A DNA stretch of 64,000 bases, from contig NZ_CP135162.1 of the NCBI RefSeq assembly GCF_001940165.2, positions 124,001 to 188,000 of the forward strand, written 5' to 3'. Shown one piece after another: positions 24,666-34,430 of this stretch. Each line of letters starts with the position of its first letter. Within the stretch, counting starts at the first letter, position 1. The position numbers were made by a program, and so were the translations under genes. The notes below the pieces were generated by a model. It saw only the letters and a program-made list of their open reading frames with translations, was not told the DNA's origin and did no database searches. Source of the DNA: Roseburia sp. 831b. GTDB lineage: Bacteria; Bacillota; Clostridia; Lachnospirales; Lachnospiraceae.

Positions 24666-25745
24666 ATGAAACGTAAGTTCGTATCAAAAGGAATGTTGGT
24701 TGGTGTTGCAGGAACGCTGCTGGTTGCTCTTGCAGCCTGCCAGCCGGGTGAGACAAAGGAAAAGACACCAGAAGCAGCACAGCAGGAAAAAACGGTTTTG
24801 GAGATGGAGAGTACATCAGAGCCAATACAGGAAACACAGACCAGTGAAACGGAACAGGATACGACAGAGGAAAATCTGGGATTTTCTTTTTCAGATTTAA
24901 AAAATGTGCAGTTTGTGTTCAGCAGTGGTGTCGGTGGCTGGTGTACCACACTGGATATCGCGGAGGACGGAAGCTTTTCCGGTGTTTATCAGGATTCTGA
25001 TATGGGAGACACCGGGGATGGTTATCCAAATGGAACCTATTATTATGCAGAATTTACAGGAAAGTTTGCACAATTAAAACAAATTGATGATACGACTTAC
25101 GAGACATCTATTGAGAGTATCCAGCTGAAACAGACGGCCGGGGAGGAAGAAATCATCGACGGCATGAAATATGTTTACAGTGAACCATATGGTCTGGACG
25201 ATGCAAAAGAAATCCGCATCTATACAAAAGATGCAAGGGTAGCAAATCTGCCGGAAGGCTTTGTCTCCTGGGTGAGATATAATCAGGAGCTTGGTGAGAC
25301 ACTTGATTGCTACGGATTATATAATGTGGCAGCAGAAGAAGGATTTGTTGGCTGGGAATATGAAGAGGATGCGGCAGATGCTGCAACGGATATCAACGAT
25401 GAGCTTGCGGCAGTAGAAAAGCAGGCAAAAGAGATTGAGGATAAGCTTCAGGGAGATGACCTTACACAGGGGGACTACAATATTTTGACCGGGCAATTAT
25501 TTAACGTATGGGATGACGAGTTAAATGCAATCTGGTCAAGGTTAAAGGATACGCTTTCTGAGGAAGAGATGGAGAAACTTACAAAGGAAGAACGTGAGTG
25601 GATTGCGGACAAGGAAGAACAAGTCAAGGAGGCTGGATTAGATGCGGAAGGAGGCACCATGCAGCCGATGCTAGAGAATGACAAAGCAGCGGAACTAACC
25701 AGAGAGCGTGTCTATGAATTAGCAGATTATCTTTCTGAAAAATAA
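24666..25745 (+). CDS. Lipoprotein with C-terminal LprI-like (DUF1311) domain
   Basis: This is an exported lipoprotein of 359 residues, signal KFVSKGMLVGVAGTLLVAL with lipobox LAAC and Cys25. A Thr/Glu-rich linker follows, then a beta-rich central domain (GVYQDSDMGDTGDGYPNGTY) that I do not recognise. The last about 100 residues resemble the LprI/DUF1311 domain: paired cysteines are absent, but the LFNVWDDELNAIWSRLKDTL and KEEREWIADKEEQV helices and the TRERVYEL ending fit. The ATG at 24666 follows AGGAGG by 9 nt. It may be transcribed with the exporter (28 bp gap). Family members inhibit lysozyme in some bacteria; function here is unknown. Confidence 0.75.
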   Translation: MKRKFVSKGMLVGVAGTLLVALAACQPGETKEKTPEAAQQEKTVLEMESTSEPIQETQTSETEQDTTEENLGFSFSDLKNVQFVFSSGVGGWCTTLDIAEDGSFSGVYQDSDMGDTGDGYPNGTYYYAEFTGKFAQLKQIDDTTYETSIESIQLKQTAGEEEIIDGMKYVYSEPYGLDDAKEIRIYTKDARVANLPEGFVSWVRYNQELGETLDCYGLYNVAAEEGFVGWEYEEDAADAATDINDELAAVEKQAKEIEDKLQGDDLTQGDYNILTGQLFNVWDDELNAIWSRLKDTLSEEEMEKLTKEEREWIADKEEQVKEAGLDAEGGTMQPMLENDKAAELTRERVYELADYLSEK

Positions 25746-25809
25746 AAGAGTTTCGTTTCTAAATGCATAGAGATGCTTTCTGAAAAAAAGTGCTAGTAAT
25801 TTCGCAAAC

Positions 25810-25822
25810 TCTATGCTATAAT
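25810..25822 (+). promoter_or_regulatory. Extended -10 promoter of tig
   Basis: TGC-TATAAT (TATAAT 25817-25822) is an extended -10 element; the -35 region is weak. About 70 nt of leader precede AAGGAGG and the tig ATG. Confidence 0.6.
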
Positions 25823-25896
25823 GCTTAAATGACTGCGATATAACGTGAATTGTACATCTATGATATTTCATATATATAAGGAGGAAAATAATAGTA

Positions 25897-27240
25897 ATGA
25901 GTGTACAGGTAGAAAATTTAGAAAAAAACATGGCAAAACTTACCATTGAAGTGCCAGCCGAAGAAGTAGAGAAAGCTTTACAGGAAGCATACAACAAAGA
26001 GAAGAACAAAATCAGCCTTCCAGGATTCCGTAAAGGAAAAGTACCTAGAAACATGATTGAAAAAATGTATGGACCAGCTGTATTCTACGAAGAGGCAGCA
26101 AATATCTTAATCCAGGCTAATTATGCAGCCGCAGTAGAAGAGAGTGGAGCTGATGTTGTTTCAAGACCTACTATCGATGTAACTCAGATTGAAGCTGGAA
26201 AACCTTTCATCTTCACAGCAGAAGTTGCCGTTAGACCAGAAGTTGAACTTGGTAAATACTTAGGTGTTCAGGTTACAAAGATTGACACATCTGTATCTGA
26301 CGCAGAAGTAGAAGAAGCTTTAGAGAAAGAAAGAAATAATAACTCCAGAACAGTTGCTGTAACAGACAGACCAGTTGCAGTTGGTGATACAGCAATCATC
26401 GACTTCGAAGGATTCATCGACGGAGTAGCATTCGAAGGTGGTAAAGGAGAAAATCATCCATTAGAGATTGGTTCCCACTCTTTCATCGATACATTCGAAG
26501 ATCAGTTAGTTGGTAAGAACGCTGGAGATGAAGTTGAAGTTAACGTAACATTCCCAGAAGAATATCAGGCAAAAGACTTAGCTGGTAAGCCAGCAGTATT
26601 CAAAGTTAAGATTCACGAAGTAAAAGCAAAAGAACTTCCAGAATTAAACGATGAATTTGCACAGGATGTTTCTGAATTCGATACATTAGAAGAGTACAAA
26701 GCAGATCTTAGAAAGAACTTAGAAGTTCAGAAAGAGAACGAAGCAAAACGTACAAAAGAAGACGAAGCAATCAAGAAGATCATTGATAAATCCAAGATGG
26801 AGATTCCAGAAGCAATGATTAAGACACAGTGCGAATCTATGGTAAATGAATTTGCTCAGAGAATCGCTCAGAGCGGACTTTCCATGGAACAGTATATGCA
26901 GTTCTCCGGACTTACAATGGAAAAATTAGAAGAGCAGGTTCGTCCAGAAGCTGAAACACGTATCAAGAGCAGCCTTGTATTAGAGCAGATTGCAAAAGAC
27001 GAGAACATTGAAGTCAGCGATGATGAAGTAAAAGCTGAAGTTGAAAAGATGGCAAAAGCTTACGGAATGGAAGCTGACAAGTTAATGGAATACTTAGGAG
27101 ATGCTGAAAAAGCTTCTATTAAGAGAGATCTTTCTGTAACAAAAGCAGTTGACCTTATCATGGAAAACGTAAAAGAAAGAGCAAAACCAAAGTCAAAGAA
27201 AGAAAAAGAAGCTGAAGCAGAAGCAAAAGCAGAAGCATAA
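25897..27240 (+). CDS. tig: Trigger factor
   Basis: This is a ribosome-associated chaperone and peptidyl-prolyl isomerase that receives nascent chains at the exit tunnel, 447 residues. The ribosome-binding loop GFRKGKVPRNMI is in the N-terminal domain. The FKBP-type domain starts near residue 155 (VAVGDTAIIDFEGFIDGVAFEGG). The helical C-terminal cradle ends with a highly charged KSKKEKEAEAEAKAEA tail. AAGGAGG precedes the start. It is first in the tig-clpP-clpX-lon-engB block but separated from clpP by a hairpin terminator and a new promoter. Confidence 0.98.
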   Translation: MSVQVENLEKNMAKLTIEVPAEEVEKALQEAYNKEKNKISLPGFRKGKVPRNMIEKMYGPAVFYEEAANILIQANYAAAVEESGADVVSRPTIDVTQIEAGKPFIFTAEVAVRPEVELGKYLGVQVTKIDTSVSDAEVEEALEKERNNNSRTVAVTDRPVAVGDTAIIDFEGFIDGVAFEGGKGENHPLEIGSHSFIDTFEDQLVGKNAGDEVEVNVTFPEEYQAKDLAGKPAVFKVKIHEVKAKELPELNDEFAQDVSEFDTLEEYKADLRKNLEVQKENEAKRTKEDEAIKKIIDKSKMEIPEAMIKTQCESMVNEFAQRIAQSGLSMEQYMQFSGLTMEKLEEQVRPEAETRIKSSLVLEQIAKDENIEVSDDEVKAEVEKMAKAYGMEADKLMEYLGDAEKASIKRDLSVTKAVDLIMENVKERAKPKSKKEKEAEAEAKAEA

Positions 27241-27272
27241 GATTTTAGAGTAATTGAGAAAAGGAATCAATA

Positions 27273-27306
27273 CAGGCAGACTGGCTCAGATGAGCCGGTC
27301 TGTTTG
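27273..27306 (+). terminator. Hairpin terminator after tig
   Basis: CAGACTGGCTCA pairs with TGAGCCGGTCTG with one internal mismatch and a 2-nt loop, followed by a short TTTG. The weak U tract suggests partial termination. Confidence 0.65.
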
Positions 27307-27372
27307 AGATTTATGCAAAAGCAAAAAAGGATAAAGTAGTTCTAAAATTTTTCTGAAAAAAGCGAAATAGGA

Positions 27373-27401
27373 TTGACAATCTACTTCAAAAGACAGACAA
27401 T
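27373..27401 (+). promoter_or_regulatory. Probable promoter of clpP
   Basis: TTGACA at 27373-27378 with GACAAT at 27396-27401, spacer 17. The -10 is imperfect. No CtsR operator is evident by eye. Confidence 0.45.
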
Positions 27402-27438
27402 TTAAGATAGGACTGTAATTAGATTGGAGGAAATTAAT

Positions 27439-28020
27439 ATGAGTTTAGTACCTTACGTCATTGAGCAGACAAGTAGAGGAGAACGTAATTATGATATCTA
27501 CTCACGTCTGTTAAAAGAAAGAATCATTTTCCTTGGAGAGGAAGTAAACGAGACAACAGCAAGCTTAGTGGTAGCTCAGTTGTTATTCTTAGAGTCAGAA
27601 GATCCAAATAAGGATATTCATTTATACATCAATTCCCCAGGTGGAATGGTAACCGCAGGTCTTGCTATTTATGATACTATGCAGTATATCAAATGTGATG
27701 TTGAGACAATCTGTATGGGTCTTGCAGCAAGTATGGGAGCATTCCTTTTAGCTGGTGGTACAAAAGGCAAGAGAATGGCTCTTCCAAATGCAGAAATCAT
27801 GATTCATCAGCCATCCGGCGGAGCAAAAGGACAGGCAACAGAGATTCAGATTGCTGCAGAGAACATTTTAAAGACCAAGAAGAGATTGAACACGATTCTT
27901 GCAGAAAATACCGGTAAATCATACGAGCAGATTGCTGCAGATACAGAGAGAGATAATTACATGTCTGCACAGGAAGCAATGGAGTACGGTTTGATTGACA
28001 GAGTTATCACAAGCAGATAA
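27439..28020 (+). CDS. clpP: ATP-dependent Clp protease proteolytic subunit
   Basis: This is the serine protease barrel that degrades proteins unfolded by ClpX or ClpC, 193 residues. The complete catalytic triad is visible: Ser98 (AASMGAF), His123 (IMIHQPSGG) and Asp172 (TERDNYMS). The ATG at 27439 with GGAGG upstream gives the usual [10 protein letters not shown] start; a TTG 15 nt earlier is the first part of the ribosome site. Next gene is clpX, its usual partner. Confidence 0.98.
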   Translation: MSLVPYVIEQTSRGERNYDIYSRLLKERIIFLGEEVNETTASLVVAQLLFLESEDPNKDIHLYINSPGGMVTAGLAIYDTMQYIKCDVETICMGLAASMGAFLLAGGTKGKRMALPNAEIMIHQPSGGAKGQATEIQIAAENILKTKKRLNTILAENTGKSYEQIAADTERDNYMSAQEAMEYGLIDRVITSR

Positions 28021-28093
28021 AATAAGAATCAGAGACCAAGGAGACCTTATCCGAATCGCAAGATAAGATAGGGAAAGGGATTAGAAAATAATG

Positions 28094-28121
28094 TGAGGGT
28101 ACCCCGGACGGGATGCCCTCA
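28094..28121 (+). other. Hairpin in the clpX leader
   Basis: TGAGGG and CCCTCA form the base of a stem with inner CCC / GGG pairs. No T tract. It sits 22 nt before the clpX start, so it may set clpP/clpX message stability or processing. Confidence 0.5.
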
Positions 28122-28143
28122 TGTAGAATTATGGAGAGTAACG

Positions 28144-29406
28144 ATGGCGGGAAGAAATGATGAGAAGTTCCGGTGTTCTTTCTGTGGAAAGACACAGGAT
28201 CAGGCCAGAAAATTAATTGCAGGACCAAATGGTGCCTATATTTGTGACGAATGCGTAGAGATTTGCGCAGAAATCATCGAGGAAGAATTCGATGACGAAG
28301 AGGCAGGAAAAGAGACAGAAGATGCTAAAGAAAGCATCAATTTATTAAAACCAATTGAGTTGAAAGCTTTTTTGGATGACTATGTAATTGGACAGGATCA
28401 GGCAAAGAAAGTTTTGTCTGTTGCAGTATATAACCATTATAAGAGAATTATGGCAGGTGCAGACACCGGAGTTGAGTTACAGAAGAGTAACATTTTAATG
28501 TTAGGACCAACCGGATCTGGTAAGACATTGCTTGCCCAGACACTTGCAAGAGTGTTGAACGTTCCATTTGCAATCGCAGATGCAACAACATTGACAGAGG
28601 CCGGATATGTCGGTGAGGATGTGGAAAATATCCTTTTAAAACTGATTCAGGCAGCAGATTATGATATCTCACGTGCAGAACACGGTATTGTCTACATTGA
28701 TGAGATTGATAAGATTACCAAGAAATCGGAAAACGTTTCCATTACACGTGATGTTTCCGGTGAGGGTGTGCAGCAGGCATTGCTTAAGATTTTAGAGGGA
28801 ACGGTTGCGTCTGTTCCACCACAGGGTGGCAGAAAACATCCACAGCAGGAGCTTATCCAGATTGATACCACCAATATCTTATTCATTTGTGGTGGTGCAT
28901 TTGATGGCCTTGAGAAGATTATCGAGACCCGTATGGACCAGAAATCTATCGGTTTCAACGTGGAAGTAAAAGGAAAGAACGAAGAAAATGTAGGTAAGTT
29001 ATTTAAGAAAGCATTGCCACAGGACTTTGTCAAATTTGGCCTGATTCCAGAGTTTATCGGACGTGTGCCGGTAACAGTATCCTTAGATGCACTGGATAAA
29101 GAGGCATTGGTTCGTATCTTAAGAGAGCCAAAGAATTCACTTGTAAAACAGTATGAGAAATTATTTGAGTTAGATGGTGTTGCATTGGAATTCGATGACG
29201 ATGCAATTGATGCAATCGCAGAGAAATCCCTCCAGCGTAAGACTGGTGCGAGAGGACTTCGTGCCATCATGGAAGGAGTCATGATGGATCTAATGTATCG
29301 TATTCCGTCAGACGAATCCATCTCAAAATGTGAGATTACAAAAGAAATCGTGGAGACCAATCTTGCATTAGAGGAGCAGGAAACACCACAGATAGAGGAA
29401 AAATAA
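28144..29406 (+). CDS. clpX: ATP-dependent Clp protease ATP-binding subunit ClpX
   Basis: This is a hexameric AAA+ unfoldase that feeds substrates to ClpP, 420 residues. The N-terminal zinc-binding domain has Cys11, Cys14, Cys34 and Cys37. Walker A GPTGSGKT and Walker [11 protein letters not shown] follow, then the sensor regions and the IGF-type loop (KSIGFNVEV) that docks on ClpP. The start at 28144 is preceded by GGAG; an upstream in-frame extension is the leader hairpin. The stop is immediately followed by the lon start. Confidence 0.98.
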   Translation: MAGRNDEKFRCSFCGKTQDQARKLIAGPNGAYICDECVEICAEIIEEEFDDEEAGKETEDAKESINLLKPIELKAFLDDYVIGQDQAKKVLSVAVYNHYKRIMAGADTGVELQKSNILMLGPTGSGKTLLAQTLARVLNVPFAIADATTLTEAGYVGEDVENILLKLIQAADYDISRAEHGIVYIDEIDKITKKSENVSITRDVSGEGVQQALLKILEGTVASVPPQGGRKHPQQELIQIDTTNILFICGGAFDGLEKIIETRMDQKSIGFNVEVKGKNEENVGKLFKKALPQDFVKFGLIPEFIGRVPVTVSLDALDKEALVRILREPKNSLVKQYEKLFELDGVALEFDDDAIDAIAEKSLQRKTGARGLRAIMEGVMMDLMYRIPSDESISKCEITKEIVETNLALEEQETPQIEEK

Positions 29407-29407
29407 A

Positions 29408-31723
29408 TTGGAAGAATTAATTGTAACATTGCCTGCAGTTGCCCTTCGTGGAATGACAATTTTGCCAGGAATGATTGCACATTTTGATATCAGCCGTCCA
29501 AAATCCATCAAAGCCGTAGAAAAGGCAATGATGGAGGAACAAAAGATTTTTCTTGTGACACAAAAGGATGTGGAGCAGGAAGAACCGGGGCAGGATGATT
29601 TATACGAAATCGGAATTGTTGCGCAGATCAAGCAGGTAATCAAACTACAAAATAATATTATTCGAATCCTTGTGGAAGGAACAGAGCGAGCAAAGCTTAG
29701 AGGTTTCCTTGGGGAAACAGAGTATCTGCACGCAGAAATCTGCCTGCAGGAGAAAGAGCAGGAAGAACTGCCGGATGAAGTAAAAACAGGACTGGTTCGT
29801 GGAATACAGGAAACGTTTTTGAAGTATCTGGCTGTGAATCCAAAGCTTGGAAAAGAATTACAAAAGCAGATTGCGCAGACAACAGATTTAGAGAAACTGA
29901 TGGATCTGATTGCCAATAATCTGCCGGTTCCATATCAGGAAAAACAAAAGATTCTTGAGGCGGTTACCCTGACAGACCGCTATGAAGTTCTGGTTGCCTT
30001 GCTGCTTCGTGAAATTGAAGTGACAGCAATCAAGAACGAGTTCCAGGCAAAGGTGAAGGAACGTGTTGACAAGAATCAGAAAGAATATATTTTGCGTGAG
30101 CAGATGAAGTTAATCCGCGAGGAGTTAGGCGAGGACAACACGGAGTCGGATGCGGATGGTTATCTGGAAGCATTAGGCAAGTTAAAAGCCAATAAGGCTG
30201 TGAAAGATAAAATCAAGAAAGAGATTGACCGTTTTAAGAATATCAGTTCCAGCTCGTCTGAGAGTGCGGTGACACGCGGCTATATTGAGACATTGTTAGA
30301 GCTTCCATGGGACAAAGCGTCAAAGGACAACAAGGATCTTTCCAATGCAGAGCGCATTTTAAATGAGGATCATTACGGTCTTTGGAAGGTAAAAGAACGT
30401 ATGTTAGAGTTTCTTGCCGTGAGAAACTTAACCAAGAAAGGAGAAAGCCCAATCATTTGTCTGGTTGGACCTCCGGGAACCGGTAAGACCAGCATTGCAC
30501 GTTCGGTTGCAAAAGCTTTGGATAAAAAATACGTTCGTATTTGTCTGGGCGGTGTCCGTGACGAGGCAGAGATTCGTGGACATAGAAAAACGTATGTTGG
30601 TGCGATGCCGGGTCGTATTGTCAACGGATTAAAGAGTGCAGGTGTCAAAAACCCATTGATGCTCTTAGATGAGATTGACAAGATGAGCAGTGATTACAAA
30701 GGAGATACAGCGTCCGCACTGTTAGAGGTTTTAGACGCAGAGCAGAACAACAAGTTCCGCGACCACTATGTGGAACTGCCGATTGATTTGTCGGAGGTCT
30801 TATTCATTGCGACCGCAAACTCTGTTTCGGATATTCCAAGACCGCTGCTTGACCGTATGGAGCTGATTGAAGTAACCAGCTACACAGAAAATGAGAAGCT
30901 ACATATTGCAAAAGAACATCTTGTTGCAAAACAGCTTGAGCGGAATGGCTTACAAAAAGGACAGCTTACCATCAGTGATAAGGCTTTGGCGAAAATTATT
31001 TCCGCTTACACAAGGGAAGCCGGTGTGCGTAACCTGGAGCGTAAGCTTGGAGAAATTGCAAGAAAAGCTGCACGTGAAGTCTATGAAGGAAAGAAAAAGA
31101 CCGTAAGAATTACCGAGCAGAACTTAGAAAAATACCTTGGAAAAGAAAAATACAGCTTTGATAAGGCAAACACAAGTGATGAAATCGGTATTGTCAGAGG
31201 TCTTGCATGGACGAGTGTGGGTGGCGATACATTAGAGATAGAAGTCAACGTGATGCCGGGAAAAGGTGAGTTCCAACTAACCGGCCAGCTTGGAGATGTC
31301 ATGAAAGAATCTGCACAGGCCGGTATCAGTTATATCCGTTCTGTCAGTGAAGAATATAACATTCCGAAAGACTTTTTTAAGGAACATGACATTCATATCC
31401 ACATTCCAGAAGGCGCTGTGCCAAAAGATGGTCCATCCGCTGGTATTACAATGGCAACTGCTATGCTTTCAGCCATCATCAAAAAGCCGGTGCGTGCCAA
31501 TGTTGCAATGACCGGCGAGATTACGTTACGTGGACGTGTTCTTCCAATCGGAGGATTGAAGGAAAAGACGCTTGCAGCGAAAAATGCAGGAATTAAGACC
31601 ATCTGTGTTCCAAAGAAGAACGAAAAGGACATTGAGGAAATCTCCGCAGAAATCAAAAAAGGGTTAAACATTGTTTTTGTAGAGCAGATGCAGGATGTAT
31701 TAGACGTAGCATTTGTAAAATAA
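29408..31723 (+). CDS. lon: ATP-dependent protease Lon (LonA)
   Basis: This is a homo-oligomeric AAA+ serine protease for damaged and regulatory proteins, 771 residues. It has the N-terminal LON substrate domain (LPAVALRGMTILPGM), a long coiled-coil, Walker A GPPGTGKT near residue 354 and the C-terminal protease domain. The catalytic dyad is Ser677 (KDGPSAGIT) and Lys720 (GGLKEKT), 43 residues apart as in E. coli. The start is a TTG two bases after the clpX stop, with AGAGG upstream; translational coupling to clpX is likely. Confidence 0.97.
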   Translation: MEELIVTLPAVALRGMTILPGMIAHFDISRPKSIKAVEKAMMEEQKIFLVTQKDVEQEEPGQDDLYEIGIVAQIKQVIKLQNNIIRILVEGTERAKLRGFLGETEYLHAEICLQEKEQEELPDEVKTGLVRGIQETFLKYLAVNPKLGKELQKQIAQTTDLEKLMDLIANNLPVPYQEKQKILEAVTLTDRYEVLVALLLREIEVTAIKNEFQAKVKERVDKNQKEYILREQMKLIREELGEDNTESDADGYLEALGKLKANKAVKDKIKKEIDRFKNISSSSSESAVTRGYIETLLELPWDKASKDNKDLSNAERILNEDHYGLWKVKERMLEFLAVRNLTKKGESPIICLVGPPGTGKTSIARSVAKALDKKYVRICLGGVRDEAEIRGHRKTYVGAMPGRIVNGLKSAGVKNPLMLLDEIDKMSSDYKGDTASALLEVLDAEQNNKFRDHYVELPIDLSEVLFIATANSVSDIPRPLLDRMELIEVTSYTENEKLHIAKEHLVAKQLERNGLQKGQLTISDKALAKIISAYTREAGVRNLERKLGEIARKAAREVYEGKKKTVRITEQNLEKYLGKEKYSFDKANTSDEIGIVRGLAWTSVGGDTLEIEVNVMPGKGEFQLTGQLGDVMKESAQAGISYIRSVSEEYNIPKDFFKEHDIHIHIPEGAVPKDGPSAGITMATAMLSAIIKKPVRANVAMTGEITLRGRVLPIGGLKEKTLAAKNAGIKTICVPKKNEKDIEEISAEIKKGLNIVFVEQMQDVLDVAFVK

Positions 31724-31774
31724 GGATGCAGGTATCGTACAGGTGGCATTTGTGAAATAGAAAGGATAAACATT

Positions 31775-32386
31775 ATGGTAATTAAGAGCGTGAATCTGGA
31801 AACCGTCATTGGCATTACCAGTAAGATTCCAGATAACACTTTACCGGAGGTTGCATTTGCAGGAAAATCAAACGTTGGAAAATCATCGATGATTAACGCC
31901 CTGCTGAATCGCAAATCTCTGGCGCGTACATCCTCTCAGCCGGGAAAAACGCAGACCATCAACTTTTACAATATCAATGATGCGATGTATCTCGTAGACC
32001 TCCCAGGGTATGGTTATGCCAATGCGTCCGTCGAGGTAAAAGCAAAATGGGGCAAGATGATTGAAAAGTATCTGCATACTTCCAAACAGTTAAAGGCAGT
32101 ATTCCTTCTGATTGACATTCGTCATGATCCATCTGCAAATGATAAGATGATGTATGAATGGATGGTATATCAGGGATTTAAACCAATTATTATTGCAACC
32201 AAGTTAGATAAAATCAAAAGAAGCCAGATTCAAAAACAGGTCAAGGCAATCAAAGAAGGCCTTAAGGTAGAGCCGGGAACTATCGTGATTCCATTCTCGT
32301 CAGAGACCAAACAGGGACGTGACGAGCTTTGGGAAGTGGTGGATTCCCTTGTATTACCACAAGAGGAAACAGAATCTGAAGCATAA
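31775..32386 (+). CDS. engB: Ribosome biogenesis GTPase EngB (YsxC)
   Basis: This is an essential GTPase for late 50S assembly, 203 residues. G1 is GKSNVGKSS, the switch region SLARTSSQPGKTQT is characteristic of EngB, G3 is DLPGYG, G4 is TKLDK and G5 is PFSSE. The N-terminal extension lacks other domains. It follows lon at 51 bp in the conserved lon-engB order and ends the block. Confidence 0.97.
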   Translation: MVIKSVNLETVIGITSKIPDNTLPEVAFAGKSNVGKSSMINALLNRKSLARTSSQPGKTQTINFYNINDAMYLVDLPGYGYANASVEVKAKWGKMIEKYLHTSKQLKAVFLLIDIRHDPSANDKMMYEWMVYQGFKPIIIATKLDKIKRSQIQKQVKAIKEGLKVEPGTIVIPFSSETKQGRDELWEVVDSLVLPQEETESEA

Positions 32387-32460
32387 GAAAAGGGACTGCA
32401 AAATCCCTTGAACAAAAAAAGCCAAGACCGCAAGGTCAATGGCAGGAGGTTAAGTATGAG

Positions 32461-32504
32461 AAAGAGAAGTTCGTATCGTGATGCGGTATGGGCTTCTCTT
32501 TTTT
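32461..32504 (+). terminator. Terminator after engB
   Basis: AAAGAGAAG pairs with CTTCTCTTTTTT at the base, with a second imperfect inner stem (CGTATC / GGTATG), and is followed by T. It lies 75 nt downstream of the gene. Confidence 0.75.
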
Positions 32505-32595
32505 GGAAGAAGAATCAAATGGCAAAAATTACGAGAGATTTTGGCACGACAAACAGAAACGGGAAAGCCGTGCATCGACTTTCCCGTGTTAGAAA

Positions 32596-32814
32596 TCAGG
32601 ATTCTTCTTTTTCTAAAAATGAGACGTCCGCAAAATCCGCTTTTTCAGGCTTCCCATAGTCTGAATTTTCGGCAATGTAATCCTGAATGTTTTTGCGGAG
32701 AATCAGATTGATGTAAGACGAAAAGGTTCGATCGTCTTTTTCGGCTAATTCTTTTGTCATGCGTATAATATCATCATCTAAGCTAATGCTAACCTTTGAT
32801 TTTAATGGCTTCAT
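32596..32814 (-). CDS. Ribbon-helix-helix (Arc/MetJ-type) DNA-binding protein
   Basis: The protein has 72 residues. The N-terminal strand KSKVSISLDDDIIRMTKELA followed by the turn and second helix TFSSYINLILRKNIQDYI is the RHH fold used by Arc, CopG and many antitoxins. The C-terminal about 20 residues are acidic and disordered, as in antitoxin tails. No toxin gene adjoins it, so it is an orphan regulator or a decayed module. The ribosome site is weak. It ends near the engB terminator on the opposite strand. Confidence 0.75.
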   Translation of the reverse strand: MKPLKSKVSISLDDDIIRMTKELAEKDDRTFSSYINLILRKNIQDYIAENSDYGKPEKADFADVSFLEKEES

Positions 32815-32966
32815 ACCTAGTAACCATACCTTTCCACAGTATTGTAAAAATCTGGATTCTACAATGCATACTCCCTTTATTTGAGAAAATTATACTAAGA
32901 ATTCGTATAAAATACGGAAAAGTAGGATAAAGTAGCATGAAGTAGTATTTTGACAAAAATAAATTT

Positions 32967-33156
32967 CAAGGGAAACAGAGATGTCAATTGCCTGGAAGAA
33001 TAAGCAAGGGAAACAGAGATGTCAATTGCCTGGAAGAATAAACAAGGGAAACAGAGATGTCAATTGCCTGGAAGAATAAGCAAGGGAAACAGGAATATTA
33101 TATGTCTGGAATAGGAAGCAAGTGAAATAGGAATATTTTTGTCGGGTATATTAGAC
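32967..33156. repeat. Tandem array with an exact 38-bp period
   Basis: CAAGGG or CAAGTG begins at 32967, 33005, 33043, 33081 and 33119, always 38 bp apart. The first three units are almost identical (AAACAGAGATGTCAATTGCC then TGGAAGAATAA); the last two are diverged. Non-coding, in the gap between the RHH gene and the DHH phosphoesterase. Apart from this, 32815-33315 shows no gene or recognisable signal. Confidence 0.9.
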
Positions 33157-33315
33157 AGGAACAGCAGGAAAGTGTTAATCCGGCATGTTAGGTGTGGTAA
33201 AAAGTGAAGTTACATGTTATATTGAAGTATAAGAGATGACTGGATAGGTTGGAATCCAGCTAAGCGCGTTTCAGATAATGAAAACTGTGATATTACGGAA
33301 GGGCATAGGATTTGT

Positions 33316-34335
33316 ATGACAAAATTAGATGAGATTTTAAGACAGATTAATCGGCCACATGTTTATATTCAGACACACAATTTCCCAGACCCGGATGCAA
33401 TTTCGAGTGCATACGGATTACAGCAATTGCTAAAGGCAAGAGGGATAAAGGCCTCCATTTGCTATAAAGGGAAAATTGAGCGGTACAGTACGGAAAAGTT
33501 GATTGAACTTTTGGATATTGAACTGTTAGATTTAGATGAGATGGAAGGAGATTTGTCGCAGGACGATGAAGTGATTCTGGTGGACGCACAAAAAGGAAAC
33601 TCCAACATCATCGATATGACAGGGGAAGAAATCATTTGTATCGATCATCATCCGATTTTTGAAAAATATCCATATCGCTTCAAAGATATCCGGCCGGAGG
33701 TGGGAGCGTGTGCCTCCATTATTGCGCAGTACTATTTTGAAAATGAAATCCCAATGGATCAGAAAACAGCGACCGCACTGACGTTTGGAATCCGTATGGA
33801 TACCGGCAGGCTTTCGCGCGGCGTCAGCAAACTGGACATGGAAATGCTTTATCAGATGTTTGACTTGTGCGACAGCCAGAGAATTCACATGCTTGAGAAC
33901 AGCAATCTTTATTTTAATGATTTGATTGCGTATTCGGAGGCAATCTCAAGTATTCACGTTTATGGGAATATCAGTTTTGCAAATACCGGTCAGGACTGTC
34001 CGGAAGCATTGATTGCAAGCGTTTCTGATTTTATGCTTGCACTGGTGGAGGTATCTTTTTCCGTAGTCTATTCCTGGAAAAAGGAAGGAATCAAACTTTC
34101 AGTCCGAAGCGAGACACCGCGGTTAGATGCAGGAAAAATTATCAATGCTGCATTGCGGGGGCTTGGAAATGGCGGAGGACATGCTTCCATGGCAGGTGGA
34201 TTCGTGCCATTCAGTGGAACGGAGCGCGAGGCAGACTTAATGTTTCGTAAGATTCAGGAGCGTTTTATTGAAGTGATAGACCCGGAACAAAAGCAGGAAA
34301 CACACAAATACGTTGGAACTGCAAAGAAAGGGTGA
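33316..34335 (+). CDS. DHH/DHHA1 phosphoesterase (NrnA-like nanoRNase / pAp phosphatase)
   Basis: This is a cytosolic Mn-dependent phosphoesterase of 339 residues. The DHH domain has the metal-binding NFPDPDAISSAYG, then DAQKGN and the name-giving CIDHHP motif. The DHHA1 domain contains GNGGGHASMAGG for substrate binding. NrnA-type enzymes remove short RNA oligonucleotides or dephosphorylate pAp; cyclic-di-AMP-derived pApA is another family substrate. The protein lacks the transmembrane/PAS domains of GdpP. No operon partner is obvious; the 38-bp array lies upstream. Confidence 0.88.
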   Translation: MTKLDEILRQINRPHVYIQTHNFPDPDAISSAYGLQQLLKARGIKASICYKGKIERYSTEKLIELLDIELLDLDEMEGDLSQDDEVILVDAQKGNSNIIDMTGEEIICIDHHPIFEKYPYRFKDIRPEVGACASIIAQYYFENEIPMDQKTATALTFGIRMDTGRLSRGVSKLDMEMLYQMFDLCDSQRIHMLENSNLYFNDLIAYSEAISSIHVYGNISFANTGQDCPEALIASVSDFMLALVEVSFSVVYSWKKEGIKLSVRSETPRLDAGKIINAALRGLGNGGGHASMAGGFVPFSGTEREADLMFRKIQERFIEVIDPEQKQETHKYVGTAKKG

Positions 34336-34430
34336 AAAAGGGATGATTTATTCGTTTTTGGGAATTGATAAAATGGTGGGTATAAAGTACTGTATAAATG
34401 CCACTATCAAATGCCAAGAAAGGAATAAGA

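Noticed and set aside
28692..29480. 262-residue minus-strand ORF across clpX
   Set aside because: It is antisense to an unambiguous clpX, is Ser-rich without family features and has no ribosome site; it is a shadow of the opposite strand.
32408..32659. 83-residue plus-strand ORF opposite the RHH gene
   Set aside because: It reads through the engB terminator stem and is antisense to a clear RHH protein.
32967..33156. CRISPR array (38-bp repeats)
   Set aside because: Units are contiguous near-identical copies without spacers.
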